Positions 1 through 9,490 of a stretch of 64,000 nt of DNA are shown one piece after another; positions within the stretch are counted from its first letter, which is position 1, and each line of letters begins with the position of its first letter. The stretch is taken from positions 20,752,675-20,816,674 of the forward strand of contig NC_091156.1 of the NCBI RefSeq assembly GCF_040958095.1, read 5' to 3'. This DNA is from Procambarus clarkii (lineage: Eukaryota > Arthropoda > Malacostraca > Decapoda > Cambaridae). A program made the position numbers and the translations under genes. A model generated the notes under the pieces. It ran no database searches. It worked only from the letters and a program-made list of their open reading frames with translations, and was not told the DNA's origin.

Positions 1-349
1 TTGGATGTTAGAAATGGTAAGACGGTGTTGTGATAGGTTGAGACAAGGATGCTTGTTATGTGCTTCTTGGAGATTCGGGTTGGTCATGGTACTGAAGGTA
101 ACCTAGTTTCCTTCCCTATTTGGCAGGCTGGTCATCCTTTGGCCTGATAGAAAGCTTGCTGGTTACTTTTGCCTGTACTAAATCATGTGTGTGTGAACAC
201 CTTGGGGATTTGTTACAGATATCATTAGTGGTTACTGAATGTGATTGCAGATGTCATTGGCAATCATGGGAATTATTGGGAGCTTTTAAATGCTTAGCAT
301 AAAATTTATTGGAATGTGGAATAGATTTAGGATAATTTAAGTGGCTTCT
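1..349. other. No recognised gene
   Basis: I recognise no coding motif, splice-bounded exon or known repeat here. The plus-strand open frame at 120-302 has no family resemblance I can name. If the TMEM47-like gene starts left of the window, this stretch is probably intron, which is inference. Confidence 0.3.
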
Positions 350-760
350 GCACATGATTACTCTTACTGAAGAAACAAACTCTCAGACCAAGTTCACCAG
401 GTTCGGGTTACTGGTGAAAGTCCCAGTTAGCTCCTTCCCAGGTTTGGACCAGTCTTGGCCTTGTTTGGGAGTTTTGGTTGACTTTGCTTTCCCTTTCAGC
501 AGCTGTGCTCCATCTGCAGCTCTCCCAGTACTGTATATTATTGTATTGGCCATGGGTGGCTAGGCAGTTGCTTGAGTAGCAGTGGCAGGAGCCTGAACTT
601 TTCCTGTATAGTTTTCCTGTTTAGCAGGGTGAGGCTCCAGGCATTGTATGGGTTTCTCAGGTTCCGCTTCTTTCTTTGCTGTTGCGACCATCGGGCCCCA
701 TTCACTCTTTGTCAAACCCGTCCTCAGACTAAGTCCATTCCATCCAGCAGTTGACCCCAA
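350..760 (+). mobile_element. Degenerate DIRS-type RT/RNase H remnant
   Basis: Plus-strand translation in shifting frames resembles the segment just after the YLDD motif of the DIRS copies at 14.0-14.6 kb and 53.2-53.6 kb. It shows a SLGLVWEF-like stretch where those copies have WLGLAWDS, then LSLS and a RQLLE-like block. Stops and frameshifts are frequent, so this is an old relic. The assignment rests on alignment by eye to the clearer copies in the same window. Confidence 0.4.
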
Positions 761-1395
761 AGATGTATTCATAAATTGTAACATTTGTTCATTCAAAACA
801 GGAATCTTCTCAAATATAAATTAATATTATTATATATTACCATATTGTGCATATTTAGGGATTGGTTAGGTTAGGTGTTTAGGTTCTGTTGACGATTATT
901 TGTATTTGTGGTATGTGAGCAAAGCATTTACAGCATTGTGGTTCGAACAAAATTCATCAGTGAAGCGCTTGTTCCGGAAGTGTTTGAATGTCATCAGTTG
1001 AGAGTCACGTGTAAACTGTTTTTCATTCATAAATGGTGTTTGGTGAGTGCATGGAATGGACTTTGGTTCTTTGTTTGGAGGACAGGCTGCTTTGTTGCTG
1101 TTGCTTCGTAACCTTCTCTTTAGGAATTTTGGGGTCTCGGGTTCATGGTGCTATCCTCTGCTGCCACTTGATGTTTACAGATATAATGGCTCTGGGCTGT
1201 GGCTTCATGACCGCTGCTCACCTGGCTGCCCAACATTGTTGGTAAAGTATATTCCAAGAGGTGCACACGTTTGCAGCCATGTGACATGCCTCAGCTTCAT
1301 TCGAACCTCTTCCCCAATGGTTCGTTGCCTGGACCGAGGGGAAGGGATTTCTATGGTACATTGCCCTGCGGAGCTGGATGCTGTGTGTAACTCGT
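761..1395. other. No gene recognised
   Basis: Short open frames at 908-1111 and 1033-1439 have no recognisable domain, and the longest overlaps the LINE-A tail that follows on the other strand. No splice-site pair with sensible coding sequence is evident. Confidence 0.3.
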
Positions 1396-1765
1396 GTTCT
1401 AGATTCATAGGGTTGATATCTGGGTTGATGCCTGGTTGATGGGGTTCTGGGATTTCTTCTACTCCCCAAACCTGGCCCGAGGCCAGGCTTGACTTGAGAA
1501 TTTGGTCCATTAGGCTATTGCTTGCAGCAGCCCACAGGCTCACATACCCACCATAGCCCGGTTGGTCCGGCACCCCTTGGAGGAAACAATCTAGTGTTCT
1601 CTTGAAGATGTCCACGGTTGTTCCGGCAATATTTCTTATGCTCGCTGAGAGGGTGTTGAACAACTGTGGACCTCTGATGTTTATACAGTGTTCTCTGATT
1701 GTGCCTATGGCACCCCTGCTCAGGGTATGGTTCTTCATGCTATTACAGTTTGAGGCCTGTCCAAC
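1396..1765 (-). mobile_element. LINE-A 3' end (5'-truncated copy)
   Basis: On the minus strand the frame contains SRGAIGTIREHCINIRGPQLF, then SIRNIAGTTVDIFKR and GVPDQPG. This C-terminal block recurs in LINE-A copies at 4.4, 5.7, 11.5 and 46.7 kb. It ends in the family's characteristic 3' tail of short ATCAACC repeats (1400-1445). Only the last roughly 120 codons are present, as expected for a retrotransposon truncated during target-primed reverse transcription. The part upstream (toward 1850) still resembles the WSER block but is divergent. Confidence 0.75.
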
Positions 1766-2430
1766 ATTCTTGTGGATTAGCTCTCTCCATTTGTCTGATT
1801 TCCCCCCCCCCATCCTTGAATGGACCATCAACAATGTGTCTTTCCGATGACTTGCTAGAAATTTGGGCACCTTGAATTTACCTGAGGGGCACACCTGTAT
1901 TTACCTGAGGGCCACTAATACTAGGGTGGCCTCAACAAGCACAGGTAGCTGGCAATTTGTCAAAGGCCCTCCTCCCTCATTTGTCCAGGTGTTTTTTTCT
2001 AGTTTTATTTTAAAATTCAACAGAGTTTTGGTATTTGCAGCTTCTGCAGGTAGACGGCTCCATGGGCTTGCAACTCTGTAGGTAAAAAAAACATCTCCTG
2101 TTTTCAGTCCTACATTGTGGTTTGCTAAGCTTGGTACAGTTGTTTCTTGTTTGTTACTTCTAAACTTTTGAAGAAATTGTTTGGAACAACATCCTCCAAT
2201 TTGTTCAGTATTTTAAACATTTTGATGAGATCCAACCTGTCAAGCCTGGTTTTTAGTGTTGTTAGCCCTGTGGCCCCCAACCATTTCTGGTATGAAGGCA
2301 AGGAGGTAAGAACTATATACTTAGTTCTGGAATGATTTTTGTTGCCTGGTGTTGAACTTTCTCCAATGCAGCTACAGAATGTCTTTCTGAAGATGTGGAA
2401 CTCTTTACATTGGTGTGGAATCAGCACCTT
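1766..2430 (-). mobile_element. CR1-like LINE 3' end (working label LINE-E)
   Basis: Minus-strand translation shows GLTTLKTR followed by DLIKMFKILNKLEDV, then after frameshifts a block like RVASPWSRLPAEAANT. This order (thumb-region leucine-rich block, then 'W..LP.E' near the C terminus) is typical of CR1/jockey LINE ORF2 tails. Several stops break it. It abuts the LINE-A tail at 1.4-1.8 kb in the same orientation. Confidence 0.55.
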
Positions 2431-3610
2431 CCTCCTATGTGGCTTTCTTCCTCGATCACAAGGCTCTCACAGTGGATGCAATTCGGATGGACTGATCAAG
2501 GTAGGGGTTTATTTACCTATTTTACCTGGTTCAGCTGTTGCTTGGGTCCTTGCCAGATTGTAGTCTTACGAGGGGAAGGTGGTCCTTCTGGCTCCTTCGT
2601 GGTTGGCTGTGGCCTAGTTTCTGACTTTTCTTTCCTGGTATCCAAATCTAGGAATTTTTCCACAGCTCCACCTCTTTCAGGAGATTGGTCCAATGATGTA
2701 ACTTACTGGTTTGAACCTCTCTCTTTGGCTATTTGCATCTAAATTTTCTGATGCATCTCTTCTGCCATTTCAATGACAAACAGGTGGCTGGGTTAATGGT
2801 GCCCCATTTGCATTTGTCCTTAAGATGGCAGCATGAAGTAGCCTGGTGCTCATTTTGCATCTTCCTTGCCCTTCATTGTCTTCTGTCTCTGTTAGGGGTT
2901 ATGATTTTTTTTTCTTGTTGCTTCTCATACTGAATGCTGTCGCGTCTTATTGCTTGGTGTTGGCGGAGCCACTCTTGCATTTGGCATTCAATCTTCCTCG
3001 GTGCTGTTCTGCAAGCTGTCCTGTGCATTGTTTTACCAAATGAACAGGGCATTTGGTAAACTGTCAATTATACCAAATGTCCGCTCATGCTCCGGAGCTA
3101 TCCTGGTCTCTTGATCATGTTATCTCCCGAGTTGTCCTAGTCTCATGACCATGTCTTCGCTCTTCTCTCGTCCTTTCGGTTCTTGGTCTCTCCTTTGCTA
3201 CACAATTCCTTCTTCAAAGGTAGATTTCTTGTTGGCTTCATCTCTGGTTGTCAGGTTGAGGAGCTTCTTGCTCTTCTCCAAAGATGGGGATTCGGCTCTT
3301 TTGGTTCTGGTGGGCATTTGGTTCATTTGCAGTTGTTTCCTTCTTTTCTGGCAAAGAATGAGTCACAGGCTTCCAGAGGGTTCCTTTGGTTATTGATACT
3401 GGGTAGGTTCAGCTGGGGTGCATCATTTGTTGTTTAGTGATGACTGCGCTGCGGCTTCATGCCACCGATTCTGCCTCAGTGGATACTATGTGGATTGATC
3501 CTGTCTTCTTCATTCCCTGTACCAAGATGTGCATATCTCAGGTCATCTTCAGTCTTATGAAGTCTTACCTGCCTGTGGTCTACCCTTGTACTCATGATGT
3601 TTGGACTCGT
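2390..3610 (+). mobile_element. Degenerate DIRS element, RNase H to tyrosine recombinase
   Basis: Plus-strand frames around 2430-2640 read like the DIRS RNase H tail seen at 43.9-44.2 kb on the minus strand (a W...CCLGPCQIVVLRGEGG-like block against LLLQVLACLETYQGRVVLL). Frames at 3437-3590 match the recombinase-region block at 42.96-43.31 kb: ATDSASVDTMWIDPVFFIPC here, TASVARDTLWVDPVSLLPC there. The order matches a DIRS interior. Heavy frameshifting and stops show it is inactive. A close relative of the middle part (2740-2850) recurs at 59.28-59.37 kb. Confidence 0.6.
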
Positions 3611-3619
3611 GATACGACC

Positions 3620-3866
3620 AAGGGAGTCGGTCGGCCGAGTGGACAGCACTCTGGACTTGTGGTCCTGGGTTTGATCCCAGGCGCCGGCGAGAAACAATGG
3701 GCAGAGTTTCTTTCACCCTATGTCCCTGTTACCTAGCAGGAAAATAGGTACCTGGGTGTTAGTCAGCTGTCACGGGCTGCTTCCTGGGGGTGGAGGCCTG
3801 GTCAAGGACCGGGCCGCGAGGACACTGAAAAGCCTCGAAACCATCTCAAGATAACCTCAAGATATT
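3620..3866 (+). repeat. SINE-1 (tRNA-derived SINE), full-length-like copy
   Basis: The head is tRNA-like, with an A-box-like TCGGCCGAGTGG at 3631-3642 and a B-box-like GGGTTTGATCCC at 3667-3678. The body carries AAACAATGGGCAGAGTTTCT, CTGTTACCTAGCAG and GGTACCTGGGTGTTAGTCAG, and the copy ends in a CATCTCAAGATAACCTCAAG tail. The A box resembles Ser/Leu-type tRNAs. The same body recurs at 55.58-55.81 kb (+) and 25.70-25.96 kb (-), with partial copies at 8.1 and 29.6 kb. RNA polymerase III promoter function is inferred from the boxes. Confidence 0.85.
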
Positions 3867-3916
3867 GTAAATATGCCACATTTTCGACTGAATGCTATAT
3901 ATATCCTGGGTTAATA

Positions 3917-4068
3917 TTTTTTTATCTTTATTTATTTATTTATTTATTTTTATTCAAGAAGGTATGATGCTCAAATCACACATCAGGAGATGAGAAAATC
4001 AGTGATGTTTCTGTCCTGGACCATTATCGAGCTGTTATCACATACGATTTGATAATGGTCCAGGACAG
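3917..4068. repeat. (ATTT)n tract and perfect 18-bp inverted repeat
   Basis: An imperfect ATTT/ATTTT run (about 3917-3952) is followed by perfect 18-bp inverted arms at 4011-4028 and 4051-4068 (CTGTCCTGGACCATTATC and its complement) around a 22-nt loop. The sequence can fold into a stable hairpin. It sits directly after a SINE-1 copy and before a DIRS-associated module. Confidence 0.8.
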
Positions 4069-4094
4069 ATCCAAACGTCATCATTTCTCCATCT

Positions 4095-4400
4095 TCTGAA
4101 TTATGGTTTACCTTAGGCTGTCGCTGTTGCCTATTGTCTTTTCTTTGTCATCGTATCTGCTGTCTCTCCTCCCTGGTAAGTCCATTCCTTATCTGCTCTG
4201 TGGTTAGTTAGCTTCAGGGAGCCACAAGAGGCTCCTCTAGAAACCCAGTGTTGAATGTAATGAAATGCCTTTTTTTTTATGAGCCCCGGTGGCCCATTGA
4301 CATCCTTCCGCCCTCAACCAAGTTGTCAATTGGTGGTTGTAGCTCTTCTATTTGCTCCAGAATTAGCTTGACAGGGTTGGGGGAGCTCCAGGGCTCCAGG
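4095..4400 (+). repeat. Module U remnant (DIRS-associated terminal sequence)
   Basis: The segment has GCTTCAGGGAGCC, an AGGCTCCTC echo and ACCCAGTGTTGAATGTAATG. It matches the end of a module found more than ten times in this window next to DIRS coding debris (consensus: ...GGCTCCCC-AGAAA-ACCAGCGTTGAATGTAATGAAAT). It is probably the DIRS inverted terminal or untranslated sequence, which is inference. Confidence 0.5.
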
Positions 4401-4404
4401 CTTC

Positions 4405-5600
4405 CCTGTATAATAATGGGTAAAGTGGGGCATTGCATTTTCAACTTTCTGTCAAATAGAATGCAGAGAGTGATGGTCCATCAAATAAGATAAATCCCAA
4501 TTGCAGTGAAAACCTTTGCACCCCAGGGCACAGTTCTTGCACCACTGCTATTTCTCATTCTTATCTCAGATATAGACAAAAATACTAGTCACAGCTTTGT
4601 GTCATCCTTTGCAGATGATACAAAAATCCAGCATGAAAATTTCCTCAGTAGAAGACACTGAAAAACTGCAAGCAGATATTAATAAAGTCTTCAATTGGGC
4701 ATCTAAAAATATGATGTTTAACGGTGACAAGTTCCAGGTACTGAGGTATGGTGGAAACGAGGAACTTAAACAAAACACAGGGTACAGGACACAATCAGAC
4801 CTATTCATAGAAGGAAAGCAACATGGAGAAGATCTGGGAATTATAATGTTTGACGACCTGACATTTAATGAACATAACTGAGCAAATATAGTGGCGGCCA
4901 GGAAAATGATAAGATAGATTATGAGAACGTTCAATTCCAGAAACTCCACAGCAATGTTAAACTATTTAAATCACTGGTGCAGTCCCATCTTGAGTATTGC
5001 TCGGTACTCGCTTTCCCTTTCAGAGTGGGAGAGATCTCTGAATTAAAGGGAATACAAAGAACATATACAGCATGCGTAGAAGCTATAAAACATCTAAATT
5101 ATTGGGACCATCTCAAAGCTCTCAAAATGTACTCTTTTAAAAAGGAGACAAGAAAGGTATTAAATAATATATACTGTACATGGAAGATACTTGAAGGCCA
5201 GGTCCCATATTTGCACAGTACAATAACAACGTACCAGAGCGAAAGATACAGAAGGAAATGCAGAAAAGCAGCAGTGAGGAGTAAGAGGCGCCATAGGCAC
5301 AATCAGAGAGCACTGTCTGAACATCAGAGGTCCACAGCTGTTCAACACCCTCCCAGCAAGCCTTAGAAATATTGATGGAACAAAAGGTGGAAGTATTTAA
5401 GAGGCACTTAAATAAGTTCTTGCAAGAAGTGCCGGACCAACCAAGCTGTAGTGGATATGTGGGCCTGAGGGCTACTCCAAGCAACAGCCTTTTGGACCAA
5501 GTTATCACAAGTCGAGCATGGCCTTAGGCCGGGCTCGGGGAGTAGAATAACTCCAGAACCCTTTCCAGTTATGCTCCAGATATGTTCCAGGTAATACTGT
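4405..5600 (+). mobile_element. LINE-A copy, truncated RT palm to 3' end
   Basis: The copy starts within the RT palm (GKVGHCIFNFLSN block, about 4420) and keeps the catalytic SFADD box at about 4605-4622. The thumb and C-terminal blocks follow: SHLEYCSVLAFPF, IKHLNYWDHLKALKMYS and a degenerate GVPDQPG. Stops at 4490 and 4879 and frameshifts break the ORF. The family looks CR1/jockey-like (no RNase H seen). The 3' tail ends near 5600 in TTCCAGTTATGCTCCAG-type repeats. Confidence 0.8.
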
Positions 5601-5714
5601 ACTAACAAGTTTGAGCTAGTATGAAAGAATTGATCCTTTGTTAGTACATAGCTTAGAGAGGTCATAAAATGAGACTTGGAGACAAAGACTAAGAGACTGA
5701 GACAAAAACTTAGA
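5601..5714. other. Spacer between LINE-A copies
   Basis: Short sequence between two tandem same-strand LINE-A copies, with ACTTAGAGAG-like partial repeats at 5650-5720. Nothing else is recognised. Confidence 0.3.
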
Positions 5715-6905
5715 GAGAGCACAAAATGAGATCAATGGGAGTAACTGGTAAAGTAGGATGCTGGATACTCGGTTTTCTGTCGAACAGAACACGAGAGAGT
5801 AACAGTCAACCATATAAAATCGAGTCCAAGCGCAGTTAAAAGCTTAGTATCTCAAGATAGTCCTTGCACCACTGCTTTTCCTTATTCTCATATCAGATAT
5901 AGACTCAAATACAAGGCACAGCTTCGTATCATCCTTTGCAGATGATACAAAAATTGGCATGAAAATTACCTCTGCTGAAGATATTGAGAAACTACAAGCA
6001 GATATTAATAAAGTTTTTGACTGGGCAGCAGAAAATAACATGTTTAACAGAGATATAAATTCCAGGTACTCAGATACGGTAAAAATGAGAACCTTAAACA
6101 TAATACAGGGTACAAAACGCAATCAAATTTGCTCATGGTAGGAAAGCAACATGTAAAGGATTTGGGAATAATGGTGCCTGATGACTTAAATTTTAGGGAG
6201 CCTAACCAAGCAAATATTGTGGCAGCCAGGAAAATGATAGGATGGATTACAAGAACTTTCAAATCCAGGGATCCCATTACAATGGTTGTACTCTTCAAAT
6301 CACTTGTGTTGTCCCGTCTTGAGTACTGCTCAGTACTCGCTTCCCCATTCAGAGCAGGAGAGATTGCTGAAATAGAGGGAGTACAGAGAACATATATGGG
6401 ATACATAAACGAGATAAAGCATCTAAATTATTGGGATCGTCTAAAGCTCTCTGAATGTACTCCCTAGAAAGACGACGGGAGAGATATCAAATAATATACA
6501 CATGGAAAATATTGGAGGGCCAGGTCCCAAATCTGCACAGTAAAATAATAACATATTGGAGTGAACGGTATGGAAGAAAATGCAGAATAGAACCAGTGAA
6601 GAGCAGGGGTGCCATAGGCACAATTAGAGAGAACTGTATAAACGTCAGAGGTCCACAGTTGTTCAACATACTCCCAGCGAGCATAAGAAATATTGCCGGA
6701 ACAACAGTGGACATCTTCAAGAGGAAACTAGATAATTTCCTCAAAGGAGTGCCAGACCAACCGGGCTGCAATGGGTATGTGGGCCTGCGGGCCACTGCAA
6801 GCAACAGCCTAGTAGACCAAACTTTCACAAGTCAACCCTGGCCTCGGGCCAGGCTTGGGGAGTAGAAGAACTTCCAGAACCCCATCAACCAGGTATCAAC
6901 CAAGA
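5715..6905 (+). mobile_element. LINE-A copy 2, truncated RT palm to 3' end
   Basis: The copy starts at the same palm position as its neighbours (GCACAAAATGAGATCAATGG near 5725). It retains the SFADDTKIGM catalytic box (about 5933-5962), then PDDLNFRE, MIGWITRTFKSRDP, SRLEYCSVLASPFRAG and WDRLK, and runs to the RGPQLFNILPASIRNI and GVPDQPGCNGYVG blocks. A stop after the ECTP residues (6465) and frameshifts at about 6060 and 6460 inactivate it. It ends in CATCAACCAGGTATCAACC. Confidence 0.85.
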
Positions 6906-6944
6906 GTGCTGGTAGCTATCAAGACTTCAGTTATTTTGAACCCA

Positions 6945-7175
6945 GCAGTAGCCTGTAATGGTGCATTGACTTTCTGGATGCTTTCCCAGTTGGGGTGGCA
7001 GAGTGTCACCTACCCTATGCACCTCTGTGAGGGGGCCCAGGTTCTGGCTCTGGGCCTCAATAGGTCAAACAGAACTCTGCAACTGATGTGACTTGATAGA
7101 TGGGAGGGGTCTCAGCATGATAGCTTCAGGGAACCACTGGAGTTAATTAAAAGTGTTTCATTACATTCTACGTTT
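6945..7175 (+). repeat. Module U copy
   Basis: Contains GGGGGCCCAGGTTCTGGCTC, GATAGCTTCAGGGAACC and TTTCATTACATTCTACG, the same ordered blocks as other module U copies. It is divergent. Confidence 0.55.
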
Positions 7176-7361
7176 GGTTTTTGTGCCTTTACAGATAATG
7201 CCTCATGTAACCCTTGTATAGTCCAGGAGTTAAAAGTAAATAATATATGTACATGAGCAAATACTTTAAAGCTGCAGTATTATTGTTGTAATTTATTGTT
7301 ATGCACAAAATATAATGCAAAATAAGGATTATAAATATTGATTTCCAATCTTTCTTTGCAG

Positions 7362-7424
7362 TGATCGCCATTTTGGTGGCCCTAATTTTGTACCCAGTGT
7401 TCTTTGCCCAGGAGCTAGAGCTTG
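7362..7424 (+). CDS. TMEM47: TMEM47/PERP-like membrane protein, internal exon
   Basis: The 63-nt exon is bounded by TTTCTTTGCAG and GTGAGT. After two bases of a split codon it reads IAILVALILYPVFFAQELEL, then one base that joins the next exon to give G. This is the third transmembrane helix and the start of the second extracellular loop of the claudin/PMP22/TMEM47 superfamily, where the LYP motif is conserved. TMEM47-type proteins sit at cell junctions and affect junction assembly and signalling (family knowledge). No upstream exon was recognised in 1-7361, so the N-terminal half is probably off the window. Confidence 0.82.
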
Positions 7425-7798
7425 GTGAGTACAACCACCCCCGAATCTTGACCACTTATAATATAATAATAATAATTACAGTATAATATAATAATAAATG
7501 AAAATAGTTAAGTGTAAGTACAAAATGAAGATCTGAACAGATAATAATGCAACTGAACTACGTATGCAATATAAACTGGCTAAATTAAAATGGAGTAGAC
7601 AAAATTAAAATTTTATATTAAAAAGAGTAAGGGTAAATAAAATTAACATTCAAACAATTAACTAGAACCAGAATGCTGTACTAAATATAGGAACAATTAC
7701 AGTGAAAATTCAAATTATACAAATAGTCACAGTAAGATTAAAAGTGGAATAGATCTGATGTCTTAGAGTATTGAACAAATACTGTATGTAATATGTAA

Positions 7799-7852
7799 TA
7801 AGCTCAGGAGGCTTGACTATATACAGTATATATATTGAGCCTCCTGAGCTTA
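7799..7852. repeat. 15-bp inverted repeat (intronic hairpin)
   Basis: Arms TAAGCTCAGGAGGCT (7799-7813) and its exact complement (7838-7852) flank a 24-nt AT-rich loop containing ATATACAGTATATATA. Confidence 0.85.
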
Positions 7853-8089
7853 GTATTTATATAAGTGAAAAATAGTTGAGTGTATGTAAGAAATAAAGAT
7901 CTGAGCAAATGATGACACAGCTGAACAAGAATGTGATAAGCTGACAAAATGAGTATAGAGTTGACAAAATGATTTTTTTTTATTTTTTAAAGAAAGGAAT
8001 AAGGAATGTTCATAATAACTGACTCTTAAATACTCAACAGAAATATCTGTATGCATATTAATTGTCATTTTCATTCTGGGAGGGGTTAC

Positions 8090-8300
8090 ACCTTTGATTT
8101 CCCTGAGTTTAAAGATGTTTGACCCTGCTGGTGTATATAAGGTTTCCCCTGGTTCAATTACTGGGCACATTTCTTTACCCCCTTGATGCTTCTGTTCATG
8201 TAGCAGTAAATAGGTGCCTGGGAGTTAGTCAAGTGTTATGGGGTTGCATCCTGGGTAAGGTTAGTGCTATAGTTAGCCTCGGGTAACCTGCATAAGCTTA
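8090..8300 (+). repeat. Divergent SINE-1-like copy
   Basis: Matches the SINE-1 body in order: GGTTCAATTACTGGGCAC, CATGTAGCAGTAAATAGGTG, CCTGGGAGTTAGTCAAGTGT and GCATCCTGGGTAAGG. The tRNA-like head and the tail are poorly preserved. It is older than the 3.6-kb copy or belongs to a sister subfamily. Confidence 0.6.
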
Positions 8301-8321
8301 ACAGGCTTCCTATCCCCAATG

Positions 8322-8424
8322 TTTGGACCCAATGCTGGGACCCCAACACTGGGACCCCAACACTGGGACCCCAACACTGGGACCCCAACACTTGGACCCC
8401 AACACTGGGACCCCAATACTGGGA
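8322..8424. repeat. 14-bp minisatellite, about 7 copies
   Basis: Tandem TGGGACCCCAACAC units; the central four are identical and the flanking ones vary at one or two bases. Because 14 is not a multiple of 3 and the unit lacks stops, it creates long spurious open frames on both strands. It lies within an intron, about 100 bp upstream of the next coding exon. Confidence 0.95.
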
Positions 8425-8520
8425 TGACCCCAAAAATAACTTTAAATGGCATCCTATATCAAATGAGTGTTTTCCATATCATGAGAGCTCTCGTACTTTT
8501 ACTACTGTATTACTTTACAG

Positions 8521-8677
8521 GAAATCGCACACTGTGGGAGTTTGGCTGGGCATATGGAGTAGGCTGGGGAGCTGCCATCTTCTTGTTTGGGGCTGTAGTA
8601 CTGCTATTGTGCGACCAGGAAGAGGAAGAGATCTACTACAAGGAACGTACGATCATCCACGCTGAAAATGACTCTAG
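8521..8677 (+). CDS. TMEM47: TMEM47/PERP-like membrane protein, C-terminal exon
   Basis: The exon follows a TTACTTTACAG acceptor. It completes a G codon with the previous exon, then reads NRTLWEFGWAYGVGWGAAIF and LFGAVVLLLCDQ, an extracellular-loop-2 end plus fourth transmembrane helix. An acidic cytoplasmic tail follows (EEEEIYYKERTIIHAENDS). The WEF-WAYG-GWGA-IF-FG pattern is diagnostic of TMEM47-like proteins. The last codon is split at AG|GTAAGA, a strong donor. If not spliced, translation would stop two codons on at TAA (8679-8681), so this could also be the terminal exon. Confidence 0.85.
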
Positions 8678-9079
8678 GTAAGAGATTTTCTGGTGTTTGT
8701 TAAATTGTATTGTAAAAAAAAAATATGTATTGTTCAGTATTGAAACATTCGCTTATTTGATGTATCTTTTAAAACCATTAATTTTGAAACAAACTTTAAT
8801 TTGAACAGGAAGTCAGTCTGACTTGATACAGCTAATTAATATTTTACTCTGCAACTGCCCTCACATAAATATTCATTAATACTTATGAAGTACTGTATAA
8901 GGATAATGCAAGACTTGCCTATACTATATAAAAATATACAGTCAGCACTGATCTTATGGGATATGATAAAAGATAATAAACAACAGTACCTGTTGCCTTT
9001 CACACTCACAGCAACAGATTGGGGGATATAGACAATGGTATATTATATACCTAATGTATGGAAATTCCTGCAAGACATG

Positions 9080-9330
9080 TACACAAGTGTTGCGATGTCA
9101 TGCTCAAAGAAATTGAATTGTCATGCTCTATATAAAACTGTGACAACAAAATTGAATGGGTTAAGTGGCAAGTGCTGAAAACCAAAACCTTTGATACCAT
9201 AAATCACAATAACCTACTCCAGCACCAAGTAGCTTAAGGGCTCTGAACTACTGTATATTCAACCATACCTTCCCTTGATATTTTTATCAAGTGCTGATGA
9301 CACTTCAACTTTCCATAATGACATGGTAAA
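9080..9330 (+). mobile_element. LINE RT fragment (degenerate)
   Basis: Plus-strand translation contains KTFDTINHNNLL, the RT palm-A-like 'KAFDT(I/V)NH..LL' motif common to many LINE reverse transcriptases. Stops flank it. The family cannot be fixed from this short piece. Confidence 0.5.
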
Positions 9331-9344
9331 AAATGAGTTATAAT

Positions 9345-9490
9345 CAAACCCAGTGTTGAATGAAATGAAACGCTTCTTTCTGGGTGGATAGATGCAACCA
9401 ATTCAATCCAGCCCTTACAAAGCCTACCAAGGACCAGACACCAGAACCTGGCTTCCCTCTATATAGGTACAAGGAGCAGAGAATACAAGA
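9345..9490 (-). repeat. Module U copy, reverse orientation
   Basis: Starts with CCCAGTGTTGAATGAAATG and reaches CCAAGGACCAGACACCAGAACCTGG. These are the reverse-ordered blocks of module U, including the 'accagAACCTGG' complement of CCAGGTTCTGG. It marks one edge of the DIRS debris that runs to about 13.1 kb. Confidence 0.5.

Larger units (their letters stand above)
7425..8520 (+). other. Intron of the TMEM47-like gene
   Basis: AT-rich intron between two well-formed exons (donor GTGAGT at 7425, acceptor TTACTTTACAG ending 8520). It contains a hairpin, a partial SINE and a 14-bp minisatellite, each listed separately. The rest (7440-8080) shows nothing recognisable. Confidence 0.75.

Noticed and set aside
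1205..1894. 229-codon minus ORF as a single protein
   Set aside because: It is a readthrough of a LINE-A C-terminal block plus its 3' tail and divergent upstream sequence. The same block is recognised in at least seven other places.
3620..3700. Genuine tRNA gene
   Set aside because: A and B boxes are present, but the sequence does not close an acceptor stem and continues into the SINE body that recurs elsewhere. The heads at 10.23, 26.97 and 55.58 kb are rejected for the same reason.
1..7361. Upstream exons of the TMEM47-like gene (first loop W..C motif, helices 1-2)
   Set aside because: No splice-bounded coding segment with that motif was seen. The interval reads as DIRS and LINE debris.
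8322..8424. CRISPR-like regular repeats
   Set aside because: The units are contiguous without unique spacers, and the context is eukaryotic.
8236..8681. Long open frames on both strands across the GGGACCCC repeat (a 120-codon plus frame, a 65-codon minus frame)
   Set aside because: They arise from a 14-bp minisatellite without stops. Only the downstream part of the plus frame (8521-8677) is coding, as shown by its acceptor and homology.
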